Shown in pieces: positions 20,798 through 29,239 of a stretch of 64,000 bases of DNA; position 1 is the first letter of the stretch; the number at the start of each line of letters is the position of its first letter. Origin of the DNA: Mycobacterium arosiense ATCC BAA-1401 = DSM 45069 (lineage in GTDB: Bacteria > Actinomycetota > Actinomycetes > Mycobacteriales > Mycobacteriaceae); assembly GCF_002086125.1 (NCBI RefSeq), contig NZ_MVHG01000003.1:124001-188000 (forward strand). The letters are read 5' to 3'. The translations under genes were made by a program, and so were the position numbers. Below the pieces are notes generated by a model. The model worked only from the letters and a program-made list of their open reading frames with translations. It made no database searches and was not told where the DNA came from.

Positions 20798-22288
20798 TCA
20801 GGTCTGGGGCCCGGCGGCGCCGGGAGCGTCCGTCGTCTGATCCCACCATGACTGGGGCTGTTCGCTCGCCCACCCGCTGACCGCTTCCAGCTCCGCGGCC
20901 AGCGAGATCAGCATGCCCTCGCTGTTCGCCGGCCCCATCAGCTGCACACCGATCGGCAAGCCCTCGGAGGTGAAGCCCGCGGGAACGTTGATCGACGGCC
21001 AGCCCAGGACATTCCACGGGAACGTCAGCGGGCATGCCGCGATCATGGCGCGGTCGGTGCCGAGACCACTCAGCCGGTCGAAGGCGCGCGCCAGGGGTGG
21101 GGGCTGGGCCGTGGTCGGCGCCAATACCACGTCGACGATGTCGAAGATCGAGCCGACCCGGCGCTGGTCTTCCGCTTCGTGGCGACGCGCGCTGCGCAGA
21201 ATCGCCTGGCCCAGCACGACACCCAGGCGCAGGTTGGACAGGGTGCGAGGGTCCAGCACCACGCCGTCGCCCAGCCGCTCCTCCCAATCCCGCAGTCCCG
21301 CGGTGGAGCGGACGAGAAAGTCCCACGACAGTCGCATGCCGTAATCGGGGTTGCCGGACACCACTGTGTGGCCGAGCAGTTCGAGTTGCTTGCCGACCGC
21401 TCGCGTCGCGGCCAGGATCTCCGGGTGCAGCTTCGGCCGGAAGCCGGTGTACGGAAACCGGGTGGACAGCGCGATGTTCAGCGGGCCGGGCGCCTTGCCC
21501 ACGTAGTCGGAGGCGGTGATCGGCGGCGGCTTGTGCCGATCCCCCTCGACGTTCCCGGACGCGGCGTCGAGCACCAGCGCCGCATCGGCCACCGTCCGGG
21601 CCAGCACGCCATTGACCGTGATGCCGTTGAACGCCTCCGGCAAGGGCCAGGTCGAGATGCGCCCGCGCTGCGGCTTGATGCCGACCAGGTGCGTCCACGC
21701 CGCCGGGATGCGGATGCTGCCGGCGCCGTCGGAGCCGATGGCCGCGGTGACCAGCCCGGCCGCCACCGCCGCGGCGCTGCCCCCCGACGATCCGCCCGGG
21801 GTGTGCCGGCGCGACCAGGGGTTGCGGGTATGCCCGAAACCGGGCCCGCTGGTGAACGGCCACTGGCCGAGTTCGCAGGTGTTGGTCTTGCCGACGATCA
21901 CCGCGCCGGCCGCCTTGAGCCGGCGCACCACCTCGGCGTCGTGCGTCGCCGGCGCGACCGACCCCTCGGTCCCGAAGGCGGTGGGCACGCCAGCAACGTC
22001 GACGTCGTCCTTGACCGCGATCGGAATCCCCAGCAGCGGGGCGGTGTCACCGGCCTCGCGGCGCCGGTCGGCGTCGGCGGCGTCGGCTAGCGCCGACTCG
22101 GTGAGCACCACCCGAAAGGCGTTCAGCGTGGACTGGCTGGCGTGGATGGCGTGCAGCGAGCGCCCCACCAGTGTCGTGGACGTTACCGAACGGCTCGCCA
22201 GCTGATAAAGCAGGTCAGTGAGCGTGGGCAGGCGCCGGTGGCCGGATCCGGAGATGGACCCGGGACCCGACCCAGAAGCGCCAATCAC
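20798..22288 (-). CDS. amiA2: AmiA2, amidase-signature hydrolase
   Basis: An amidase of about 496 residues, orthologous to Rv2363. It has the amidase-signature Ser-cisSer-Lys triad: Lys in PIAVKDDVD, the Gly/Ser-rich segment GGSSGGSAAAVAAGL, and the nucleophile region GSDGAGSIRIPAAW. I use the GTG at 22288, which gives an N-terminus beginning IGASGSGPGSISGSG as in M. tuberculosis; the longer open frame runs into the recO promoter. It is divergent from recO with 61 bases between. The physiological substrate is unknown. Confidence 0.92.
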   Translation of the reverse strand: MIGASGSGPGSISGSGHRRLPTLTDLLYQLASRSVTSTTLVGRSLHAIHASQSTLNAFRVVLTESALADAADADRRREAGDTAPLLGIPIAVKDDVDVAGVPTAFGTEGSVAPATHDAEVVRRLKAAGAVIVGKTNTCELGQWPFTSGPGFGHTRNPWSRRHTPGGSSGGSAAAVAAGLVTAAIGSDGAGSIRIPAAWTHLVGIKPQRGRISTWPLPEAFNGITVNGVLARTVADAALVLDAASGNVEGDRHKPPPITASDYVGKAPGPLNIALSTRFPYTGFRPKLHPEILAATRAVGKQLELLGHTVVSGNPDYGMRLSWDFLVRSTAGLRDWEERLGDGVVLDPRTLSNLRLGVVLGQAILRSARRHEAEDQRRVGSIFDIVDVVLAPTTAQPPPLARAFDRLSGLGTDRAMIAACPLTFPWNVLGWPSINVPAGFTSEGLPIGVQLMGPANSEGMLISLAAELEAVSGWASEQPQSWWDQTTDAPGAAGPQT

Positions 22289-22349
22289 GGGGTACGAGAC
22301 TAACGGCGCGGATACCCGTAATGTCGCGGCGGGGTGCAAAACTAGTGTG

Positions 22350-23147
22350 ATGCGGCTATATCGAGACCGAGCTGTTGTGTTGCGCCAGCACAAGCTCGGC
22401 GAAGCCGACCGGATCGTCACCCTGCTGACTCGTGATCACGGGTTGGTCCGCGCGGTTGCCAAGGGCGTGCGCCGCACCCGCAGCAAATTCGGTGCTCGGC
22501 TGGAGCCGTTCGCGCATATCGACGCGCAGCTACACCCCGGCCGCAACCTCGACATCGTCACCCAGGTCGTCTCCATTGATGCGTTCGCCACCGACATCGT
22601 CAACGACTACGGTCGCTACACCTGCGGGTGCGCCATGCTGGAAACCGCCGAACGCCTCGCCGGCGAGGAGCGGGCACCCGCCCCGGCGCTGCACGGGCTC
22701 ACGGTGAGCGCGTTGCGGGCGGTGGCCGACGGCCGCCGGTCCCGGGACCTACTGCTGGACGCCTATCTGCTGCGTGCGATGGGCATCGCCGGATGGGCGC
22801 CCGCGCTGAACGAATGCGCCCGGTGCGCCACGCCCGGTCCCCATCGGGCGTTCCATGTCGGCGCCGGCGGCAGCGTCTGCACACACTGTCGCCCGGCCGG
22901 TTCGACGACGCCGCCCCCCGGGGTGCTGGGCCTGATGTCCGCGCTCCACGACGGCGATTGGGACTTCGCCGAGAAGACCCCGCAAGCGCACCGCAACTAC
23001 GTCAGCGGTCTGGTGGCCGCGCACCTGCAGTGGCATCTGGAGCGGCAGCTCAAGACCCTGCCGCTGGTGGAACGGACGTATCACGCCGACCGCACCGTCG
23101 CCGACCAGCGCGCGGCGCTGATCGGGCAGGATATGGACTGTGGCTAA
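22350..23147 (+). CDS. recO: RecO, recombination mediator
   Basis: A DNA repair protein of 265 residues that loads RecA in the RecFOR pathway. It starts [20 protein letters not shown] (OB fold). A four-cysteine zinc site lies in the middle ([10 protein letters not shown], then CTHC). The ATG at 22350 follows a GTG by two bases; the ATG matches the M. tuberculosis start. The stop overlaps the GTG of uppS by 8 bases. Confidence 0.95.
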   Translation: MRLYRDRAVVLRQHKLGEADRIVTLLTRDHGLVRAVAKGVRRTRSKFGARLEPFAHIDAQLHPGRNLDIVTQVVSIDAFATDIVNDYGRYTCGCAMLETAERLAGEERAPAPALHGLTVSALRAVADGRRSRDLLLDAYLLRAMGIAGWAPALNECARCATPGPHRAFHVGAGGSVCTHCRPAGSTTPPPGVLGLMSALHDGDWDFAEKTPQAHRNYVSGLVAAHLQWHLERQLKTLPLVERTYHADRTVADQRAALIGQDMDCG

Positions 23148-24057
23148 ACTCTGGGCCGGCGACTCGGGCCGAAAGGCTCAGCGCGCCACCGCGTCAGCCG
23201 GTTTCCCGCAGCTGCCGCCCGCGCCCGACGACTATCCGGTGTTCCCCGACAAGTCGACCTGGCCGGTCGTCTTTCCCGAGCTGCCGCCGTCCGTCGACGG
23301 CGGGCCGTGCCGGCCCCCACAGCACATCTCCAAGGCCGCCGCGCCCAAGATCGAGGCCGACCGATTGCCCAACCACGTGGCCATCGTGATGGACGGCAAC
23401 GGCCGCTGGGCCACCCAACAGGGACTGAACCGGACCGACGGGCACAAGGCGGGCGAGGCGGTGGTGATCGACATCGTCTGTGGCGCAATCGAACTCGGTA
23501 TCAAATGGCTCAGCCTCTACGCCTTCTCCACCGAGAACTGGAAGCGGTCCCCTGAGGAGGTCCGGTTTTTGATGGGATTCAATCGCGACGTGGTCCGCAT
23601 GCGCCGGGCGAACCTGAACTCTGTCGGGGTCAAGATCCGGTGGGTGGGTTCGCGGCCACGCCTGTGGCGCAGCGTGATCAACGAACTGGCGATTGCCGAA
23701 GACCTGACCAAGGACAACGACGTCATCACCGTCAACTATTGCGTCAACTACGGTGGTCGCGCCGAGATCGCCGAGGCCACAAGGGAAATCGCTCGCCTGG
23801 CCGCCGCCGGCCGGCTGAAACCCGAACGCGTCACCGAGTCGACGGTGTCGCATCACCTGCAGCGGCCCGACATCCCCGACGTGGACCTGTTCTTGCGGAC
23901 GTCGGGGGAGCAGCGGTCCAGCAACTTCATGCTGTGGCAGGCGGCCTACGCCGAATACATCTTCCAGGACAAGTTGTGGCCCGACTACGACCGGCGCGAC
24001 TTGTGGGCGGCGTGCGAGGAATACGCCTCCCGCAACCGCAGATTCGGGAGCGCATAG
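23140..24057 (+). CDS. uppS: UppS, (2Z,6E)-type long-chain cis-prenyltransferase (decaprenyl diphosphate synthase)
   Basis: A cis-prenyltransferase of 305 residues that makes the polyprenyl phosphate carrier for cell-wall synthesis (Rv2361c homologue). The catalytic Asp is in [12 protein letters not shown] near residue 86, and the product/IPP site is [15 protein letters not shown]. It carries the mycobacterial N-terminal extension of about 75 residues. The GTG start lies inside the end of recO and the TAG stop overlaps the GTG start of the next gene, so the three genes are coupled. Confidence 0.95.
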   Translation: MAKLWAGDSGRKAQRATASAGFPQLPPAPDDYPVFPDKSTWPVVFPELPPSVDGGPCRPPQHISKAAAPKIEADRLPNHVAIVMDGNGRWATQQGLNRTDGHKAGEAVVIDIVCGAIELGIKWLSLYAFSTENWKRSPEEVRFLMGFNRDVVRMRRANLNSVGVKIRWVGSRPRLWRSVINELAIAEDLTKDNDVITVNYCVNYGGRAEIAEATREIARLAAAGRLKPERVTESTVSHHLQRPDIPDVDLFLRTSGEQRSSNFMLWQAAYAEYIFQDKLWPDYDRRDLWAACEEYASRNRRFGSA

Positions 24058-24485
24058 TGTCACCGCTGCCGGAGCGCCTGGCATCGATACTCGGCGACGT
24101 TCTTCCGCTGGAGGCGGAGGCCGACGGCGCCGTGACGGTGCGCCACGACGGCACCATCGCCTCGTTGCGGGTGGTCAACATCGCCGAGGGCCTCGATCTG
24201 GTCTCGCTCACCCAGATACTGGCGTGGGATCTGCCGTTGACCAAAAGACTCAGCGAGCAGGTGGCCGGGCAGGCCCGCGACAGCAACTTCGGCAGCGTAA
24301 CTTTGATCGAGAAGATCAATGAAAAAGCGGTGCAACGCAATTCGGGCAGAAGCACGTCGAAAACCGCCGACGTGATGCTGCGCTACAACTTTCCGGGCGC
24401 CGGCCTGAGCGACGACGCCCTGCGGACCTTGATCCTGCTGGTGCTCGACACCGGCGCCGAGATTCGTCGGGCGCTGACGGCGTAA
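24057..24485 (+). CDS. Conserved actinobacterial protein (Rv2360c homologue)
   Basis: A protein of 142 residues, the same length as Rv2360c. It begins SPLPERLASILGDVLPLEAE and has an alpha/beta appearance (VTVRHDGTIASLRVVNIAEG), ending in a helix TLILLVLDTGAEIRRALTA. The region DLVSLTQILAWDLPLTK suggests a soluble homolog of small sensory or chaperone-like proteins, but no function can be assigned. The GTG start shares its G with the uppS stop. It converges on zur/furB, and a perfect palindrome covers both stop codons. Confidence 0.85.
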   Translation: MSPLPERLASILGDVLPLEAEADGAVTVRHDGTIASLRVVNIAEGLDLVSLTQILAWDLPLTKRLSEQVAGQARDSNFGSVTLIEKINEKAVQRNSGRSTSKTADVMLRYNFPGAGLSDDALRTLILLVLDTGAEIRRALTA

Positions 24486-24493
24486 CCGGTTAC
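24482..24493. terminator. Palindrome GTAACCGGTTAC spanning two convergent stop codons
   Basis: A perfect 12-base palindrome contains the TAA of the Rv2360c homologue and, on the other strand, the TAA of zur. It may serve as a short bidirectional terminator stem or be chance; no T-tract follows. Confidence 0.3.
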
Positions 24494-24885
24494 CGGCCTT
24501 CGCAATCCGAGCAGGTGCCGAAGATCTCGATGGTGTGGCTGACGTCGGAGAAGCCATGCTTGGCGGCCACTTGGCTCGCCCACTCTTCGACCTCGTGGTC
24601 GCCCACCTCGATGGTGGCGCCGCAACTGCGACAGACCAGATGGTGGTGATGGTGCTCCGAACACCGACGGTAGACCGATTCGCCGGTGTCGGTGCGCAGC
24701 GTGTCGATCATCCCGGCCGCGGCCATCGACTGCAGGGTGCGGTAGACCGTCGTCAGCCCGATGTTCTCGCCGCGGCGGCGCAGCTCGTCGTGCAGCTCTT
24801 GGGCCGAGCGGAATTCGTCGAGCGTCTCCAGCAGCGTGGAGATCGCCGCCCGTTGCCGGGTGGAGCGGACGCTCGTTCCGGTCAT
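24490..24885 (-). CDS. zur: Zur (FurB), zinc uptake regulator
   Basis: A Fur-family zinc repressor of 131 residues, orthologous to Rv2359. The DNA-binding helix is in LTTVYRTLQSMAAAGMID. The His-rich metal site is EHHHHHLVC, and two structural CxxC pairs (CRSC and CSDC) occur. The ATG at 24885 overlaps the smtB stop (ATGA), so the two zinc sensors form one operon, as known in M. tuberculosis. It represses zinc-uptake and alternative ribosomal-protein genes when zinc is plentiful. Confidence 0.95.
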   Translation of the reverse strand: MTGTSVRSTRQRAAISTLLETLDEFRSAQELHDELRRRGENIGLTTVYRTLQSMAAAGMIDTLRTDTGESVYRRCSEHHHHHLVCRSCGATIEVGDHEVEEWASQVAAKHGFSDVSHTIEIFGTCSDCEGR

Positions 24886-25310
24886 TGGCGCGGCTCCTCA
24901 CTGGCGTGCGCGACGGCGTCCACCACGATGTGCGCGAGGTGATGATCCGCCAGCCGGTAGAGCACTTCGCGCCCGGATCGCTCCCCGGTGACCACGCCGG
25001 CCGCCTTGAGGATTTTCAGGTGCTGGCTGACCAGCGGCTGGGGCACGCCGAGCGCGTCCACCAACTCGTGCACGCAGCGGTGGGATTCGCGCAACTGCAG
25101 CACGATGGCGATGCGCACCGGCGCCGCCAGTGCGCGCAACAACTCGCCGGCGGCATCGAGGATTTCCCGCGGCGGCGGCACGGGATAGGCGGCGCCGCCG
25201 GGGTGCCCGGCGGCGCCCAGCGCGTCATGGTCGTGGGCGACTACACCCGGGTCCGGGTCGGCATCGGCGGCGGCCGGCATCGAGGCAGAAGGTGACGGGG
25301 ACGTCATCAT
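24882..25310 (-). CDS. smtB: SmtB, ArsR-family zinc-responsive repressor
   Basis: A winged-helix repressor of about 142 residues, orthologous to Rv2358. It has a variable acidic/His-containing N-terminus (VVAHDHDALGAAGH) and a conserved core (ELLRALAAPVRIAIVLQL, then QPLVSQHLKILKAAG). A C-terminal alpha-5 helix carries metal ligands (DHHLAHIVVDAVAH). ATGs at 25310 and 25307 are both possible. SmtB releases DNA when it binds zinc, opposite to Zur, so the operon senses zinc from both sides. A palindrome upstream is a candidate operator. Confidence 0.93.
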   Translation of the reverse strand: MMTSPSPSASMPAAADADPDPGVVAHDHDALGAAGHPGGAAYPVPPPREILDAAGELLRALAAPVRIAIVLQLRESHRCVHELVDALGVPQPLVSQHLKILKAAGVVTGERSGREVLYRLADHHLAHIVVDAVAHASEEPRQ

Positions 25311-25360
25311 GGAGCGGCATCACCTCGAGAAGTGCCAGGTAGTGGGAAAGTATCCGCCAG

Positions 25361-25375
25361 TGAAAGTCGTTATCG
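25361..25375. promoter_or_regulatory. Possible Fur/Zur-like box
   Basis: TGAAAGTCGTTATCG sits between smtB and glyS and loosely resembles the actinobacterial Zur box pattern (TGAAAATGATTTTCA). The match is partial and unsupported by a second copy. Confidence 0.25.
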
Positions 25376-25391
25376 GTTGCCATCCACTGTC

Positions 25392-25411
25392 ACATGCGTG
25401 ATGACGCATGT
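25392..25411. promoter_or_regulatory. Inverted repeat, candidate SmtB operator
   Basis: ACATGCGT (25392-25399) and ACGCATGT (25404-25411) form a perfect 8-base inverted repeat around GATG. It lies about 82 bases upstream of smtB and 90 bases upstream of glyS in the divergent region. ArsR-family repressors bind such imperfect 12-2-12 type palindromes and regulate their own operons, so it is a good SmtB operator candidate. Confidence 0.5.
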
Positions 25412-25500
25412 CAAAGGCCGCGGCGCCGATCGCTACCATGACTGATGCTCTGCGCACAGCGGCCGACCGTCGCGCGTACCCGCTCAAACCCGGAAAGGGA

Positions 25501-26892
25501 GTGCACCACCCCGTGGCGTCCGTCATCGACACCGTAGTGAACCTGGCCAAACGGCGCGGCTTCGTCTTTCCCTCGGGCGAGATCTACGGCGGCACCCGGT
25601 CGGCGTGGGATTACGGCCCATTGGGTGTGGAGTTCAAAGAGAACATCAAACGGCAGTGGTGGCGCTCGGTGGTCACCGGCCGCGACGACGTCGTGGGCCT
25701 GGATTCGTCGATCATCTTGCCGCGGCAAGTCTGGGTGGCCTCCGGCCATGTCGAGGTCTTCCACGACCCGTTGGTCGAATCGCTGATCACCCACAAGCGT
25801 TACCGCGCCGACCATCTCATCGAAGCCTACGAAGCCAAACACGGACACCCGCCGCCCAACGGGCTGGCCGACATCCGCGACCCGGAGACCGGCGAGCCGG
25901 GCCGGTGGACCGAGCCGCGCGAATTCAACATGATGCTCAAGACCTATCTCGGTCCGATCGAAACCGAGGAGGGTTTGCACTATCTGCGTCCGGAGACCGC
26001 GCAGGGCATCTTCGTCAACTTCGCCAACGTGGTGACGACCGCCCGCAAGAAGCCGCCTTTCGGAATCGGTCAAATCGGCAAGAGTTTTCGCAACGAGATC
26101 ACCCCGGGCAACTTCATTTTCCGGACCCGCGAGTTCGAACAAATGGAGATGGAGTTCTTCGTCGAACCGTCGACCGCGAAGGAATGGCATCAGTACTGGA
26201 TCGACACCCGCCTGCAATGGTATGTCGAGCTGGGCATCGAGCCGGAGAACTTGCGGTTATTTGAACATCCGGACGACAAGCTGTCGCATTACTCGGATCG
26301 CACCGTCGACATCGAGTACAAGTTCGGTTTCGCCGGTAATCCGTGGGGCGAGTTGGAAGGTGTCGCCAATCGCACCGATTTCGACTTATCGACGCACGCC
26401 AAGCATTCCGGCGTCGACCTGTCGTTCTACGACCAGGCGACCGACACCCGGTATACCCCGTATGTGATCGAGCCGGCCGCCGGTCTGACGCGGTCGTTCA
26501 TGGCGTTCTTGATCGACTCCTACACCGAGGACGAAGCCCCGAACGCCAAGGGCAAGATGGAAAAACGCACGGTTCTGCGGCTGGACCCGCGCCTGTCTCC
26601 GGTCAAGGCCGCGGTGCTCCCGCTGTCCCGTCACGCCGACCTCAGCCCCAAGGCGCGAGACCTCGCCGCCGAATTGCGTCAGTTTTGGAATATCGATTTC
26701 GATGACGCCGGCGCCATTGGGCGACGTTACCGCCGCCAGGACGAGATCGGCACGCCTTTCTGCGTGACGGTGGATTTCGACTCGCTCGAGGACAACGCCG
26801 TGACGGTGCGCCAGCGCGACGACATGTCCCAGGAGCGGGTCGCGATGAATGCCGTGTCGGATTATCTGGCGGCGCGCCTCAAGGGCTGTTAA
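25501..26892 (+). CDS. glyS: Glycyl-tRNA synthetase (class II, alpha2 type)
   Basis: Charges tRNA-Gly. The product has 463 residues, as in M. tuberculosis GlyS. Class II motif 1 is near [14 protein letters not shown], motif 2 is [14 protein letters not shown], and motif 3 is near [12 protein letters not shown]; the anticodon-binding domain is C-terminal. I start at the GTG at 25501: GGAAAGGGA stands just before it and the product then begins [20 protein letters not shown]. An in-frame ATG at 25408 lies inside the candidate operator and would add 31 non-conserved residues. Confidence 0.95.
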   Translation: MHHPVASVIDTVVNLAKRRGFVFPSGEIYGGTRSAWDYGPLGVEFKENIKRQWWRSVVTGRDDVVGLDSSIILPRQVWVASGHVEVFHDPLVESLITHKRYRADHLIEAYEAKHGHPPPNGLADIRDPETGEPGRWTEPREFNMMLKTYLGPIETEEGLHYLRPETAQGIFVNFANVVTTARKKPPFGIGQIGKSFRNEITPGNFIFRTREFEQMEMEFFVEPSTAKEWHQYWIDTRLQWYVELGIEPENLRLFEHPDDKLSHYSDRTVDIEYKFGFAGNPWGELEGVANRTDFDLSTHAKHSGVDLSFYDQATDTRYTPYVIEPAAGLTRSFMAFLIDSYTEDEAPNAKGKMEKRTVLRLDPRLSPVKAAVLPLSRHADLSPKARDLAAELRQFWNIDFDDAGAIGRRYRRQDEIGTPFCVTVDFDSLEDNAVTVRQRDDMSQERVAMNAVSDYLAARLKGC

Positions 26893-27152
26893 TGGCACGC
26901 TCCCGCGCCGTCTTGTAGATTGTTGTGTCCCGTTGCATCGGCACGCGTCTGGCCGCCGGCGCGGCCGGTGATGCGTCATCGCCGACACCCCATTTCGCGA
27001 AATAAGGTTTGCTTAAGAGTTCGGCTTTTCCCGGTGCAGGTGCTCTAGGATCCCACTGGGGCATAAGTAGATAGCTAATGGCCATCGGGCGGAGGACGGC
27101 CGTCCGGGGGTCCGGGGGCAGGAGCCGTTGACTCGGTCGGTTGGGGTTGCAC

Positions 27153-28385
27153 ATGATTCCCGCGTTTGTGTTCTTCCCTCCTGAAATCAACTCGGCCTTG
27201 ATAGTTGGCGGCCCGGGGGCTGGACCTCTGTTCGAGGCGGCCTCGGCGTGGGATGGGCTGGCGGTTGAACTGTCGTCCTCGGCCTCGTCATTTCACACCG
27301 TGGTTTCGGATTTGGCCGCCGGCTCCTGGATGGGGCCGTCGTCGATGTCGATGACCGCGGCCGCGGCTCCCTACGTGGAATGGCTGATCATCGCGGCGGC
27401 GCAAGCGGAGGTGGCGGCCTTGCAAGCGCGGATCGCGGCGCTGGCTTTCGAAGGCGCACTGGTGGCCACGGTGCCGCTGGCGGATGTGCTGGCCAACAGG
27501 GCCCGGCTGCTCGTCTTGATTGCGACAAACTTTTTCGGCATCAACGCGGCGGCGATCGCGCAGACCGAGCTCGAGTACGTCGAGATGTGGGCGCAGGATG
27601 TGGCGGCGATGTTGGGTTATTACGCCGGGGCCCAATCGATGGCGCAGGCGCTGCCGGATTTCAGCGTGCCGCCGGCGGTGCTGGCCGGTAGCGCGCCCGC
27701 CGCGGATCTGTCGGGCCTGGCCGGACTGGTGACGGCGCCCCTGAGTTTGGCGTCGCAGTTCTTCCAGGGCCTGTCCTCCCTGGGTACCGCTTTCGCCTCG
27801 GACCTGCAGTCGGTGTTCGGGGCCCTTTCGCCGGCCGTCTCGTTGCTTTCGTCGACGCCGGTGGCGACTTTGACGACGGTGGCACAGGCCGGAATGTATC
27901 CGGCGACCGCGCTGATGACGCCCATGGCGACACTCGCCCACAGCGCCGCGCCTGCGCCGCCGGCGGCGGCCCCCGCGCCGGCGCCCTCCCTCGCGCCGGC
28001 CTTGGTCGGTGCGGCCAGTGCGCCCCTGGCCGCGCCGCACAGCGCGGGTAGCGTCATGTCGGACCTGCAGCCCTTGACCGGTGGGGGGTTGGGCGCCTTG
28101 GGCGTTGCTACGGCGGGCCTGGGTGGCGCGCGGTTCGTCGGGTCGCTGACGGTGCCCGCGGCGTGGCAAGGGTCGGTGCCGGCGTACATCGCCACGCCGG
28201 CGATGTCGGGGGTGGGCTCCGGGGCGCCGGCCACGGCGGAGGTGGGAGCCGGCGGTCCGGGCAGCAATGTGCCGGTGACGGCGATGCCGGTGAGTGACAA
28301 GACCCCCGAGGGCGAGGACCGCGGGACCAGGGCGCAGGTGGTCAGGTCGCGTCCCAAGGTGGTGCCGCGCAACCGCCCGGGATAA
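27153..28385 (+). CDS. PPE family protein, SVP subfamily
   Basis: A PPE protein of 410 residues. The N-terminal helical PPE domain begins MIPAFVFFPPEINSALIVGG and carries WAQDVAAMLGYYAGA near residue 150. The Pro/Ala-rich C-terminal part has the SVP-type signature GSLTVPAAWQ, with Thr in place of the usual Ser. PPE proteins partner with PE proteins and are exported by ESX systems; no PE gene is adjacent. It occupies the position of PPE40 (Rv2356c) downstream of glyS. I use the ATG at 27153, which gives the standard N-terminus; a TTG at 27141 is less likely. Confidence 0.92.
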   Translation: MIPAFVFFPPEINSALIVGGPGAGPLFEAASAWDGLAVELSSSASSFHTVVSDLAAGSWMGPSSMSMTAAAAPYVEWLIIAAAQAEVAALQARIAALAFEGALVATVPLADVLANRARLLVLIATNFFGINAAAIAQTELEYVEMWAQDVAAMLGYYAGAQSMAQALPDFSVPPAVLAGSAPAADLSGLAGLVTAPLSLASQFFQGLSSLGTAFASDLQSVFGALSPAVSLLSSTPVATLTTVAQAGMYPATALMTPMATLAHSAAPAPPAAAPAPAPSLAPALVGAASAPLAAPHSAGSVMSDLQPLTGGGLGALGVATAGLGGARFVGSLTVPAAWQGSVPAYIATPAMSGVGSGAPATAEVGAGGPGSNVPVTAMPVSDKTPEGEDRGTRAQVVRSRPKVVPRNRPG

Positions 28386-28903
28386 TGCGGCGGTGCTGCT
28401 GTTGCAGACGTGAATAGTGGGCAAAGGGCGACAAATTCGCTTTTTGGGTTATGCGGGCATATGCGGCGCCAACGTGGTATCGCGACACGCCATTCCTCCG
28501 ATGGGTCTTGGAAAAACCCGCCACCGGTCAACATGTTCACCATCCGAGCCGTCTGCAACCGAGCACCTCGCCACCTTTGAGACGCGGTCCAGCCCGGCGA
28601 ATTCGGCTCAGCATAGCCGTCAAAGTCGTTGTGCCGCACGAACTTCACTGGCAGTCGAACCGCCGCATCGGATCGCCGGCGGCAACACGAACCACTCGGG
28701 CTCGTCGCTTCCGAGGGCAATTTCGGCGGCTGCCACCGCGGGCTTCGGGGGGACGGTCGCCCGTTGCCTGGCACGTGCCCGGAAAACGAAATCTGGCAAT
28801 TCCCGCATATTTTCTTCACTCTGTCTTAAGATATGAACCGGTTGGTGTAAATAAGTTCGCCACAGCGCCCAAACGTTCTAAAGGGCTGTGGAAGGGGGCA
28901 GGG
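28386..28903. other. Gene-poor interval after the PPE gene
   Basis: This 518-base stretch has lower GC than its neighbours in places (for example around 28780-28860) and no frame with convincing protein features. Open frames here are short, arginine/serine-rich and look like shadows. In M. tuberculosis this locus carries PPE38/39, plc and esx genes and IS6110, so it is a known plasticity site. I see no insertion sequence ends or tRNA. Confidence 0.5.
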
Positions 28904-29191
28904 GTGCTTTTGCCTCTCGGTTCGCCGTTGCCGGATGACACGGTGTCGGCAGTTCGAGGAGAGTCCGGTGTGCTCGGTGGCCTGTCGGTTCCGCTGAAGT
29001 GGGGCGTGGTAGTCCCGCCGGATGACTATGACCACTGGGCGCCGAAGCCGGATGCTTGCGCCGAGACGTTTGAAGAGGCGGGCGACGTTCCCCGCCCGAC
29101 CGCGGTTGCGGACGGCGTGTGGAGCGGGTGGGACGGCGACACCGTGTCGCGGGGCTCGGGCGTGATCCCGCATTCCCCGGCAGCCGGCTGA
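28904..29191 (+). CDS. Small hypothetical protein
   Basis: I do not recognise this product of about 95 residues. It starts at a GTG with a strong GAAGGGGG site 5 bases upstream, and reads MLLPLGSPLPDDTVSAVRGE, then GVLGGLSVPLKWGVVVPPDD. The composition is acidic with five Trp, unlike the Arg-rich shadows around it, which argues that it is real. No signal peptide or membrane helix is seen. The open frame continues upstream to 28451, but that part looks non-coding. It lies between a PPE gene and the TPM-domain gene, on the opposite strand from the latter. Confidence 0.55.
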   Translation: MLLPLGSPLPDDTVSAVRGESGVLGGLSVPLKWGVVVPPDDYDHWAPKPDACAETFEEAGDVPRPTAVADGVWSGWDGDTVSRGSGVIPHSPAAG

Positions 29192-29239
29192 GACCGGCGA
29201 AGACCCGAAGCCGCTGCGGTCGGCGGCGCTGGGCGCCGC

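Noticed and set aside
27620..28819. 399-residue minus-strand open frame across the PPE gene and gap
   Set aside because: It is antisense to a convincing PPE protein, with no start site or protein features in the gap part.
28451..28903. Upstream extension of the small unknown gene to a 246-residue product
   Set aside because: The extension is Arg/Pro/Thr-rich and featureless, and the strong ribosome binding site sits just before the internal GTG at 28904.
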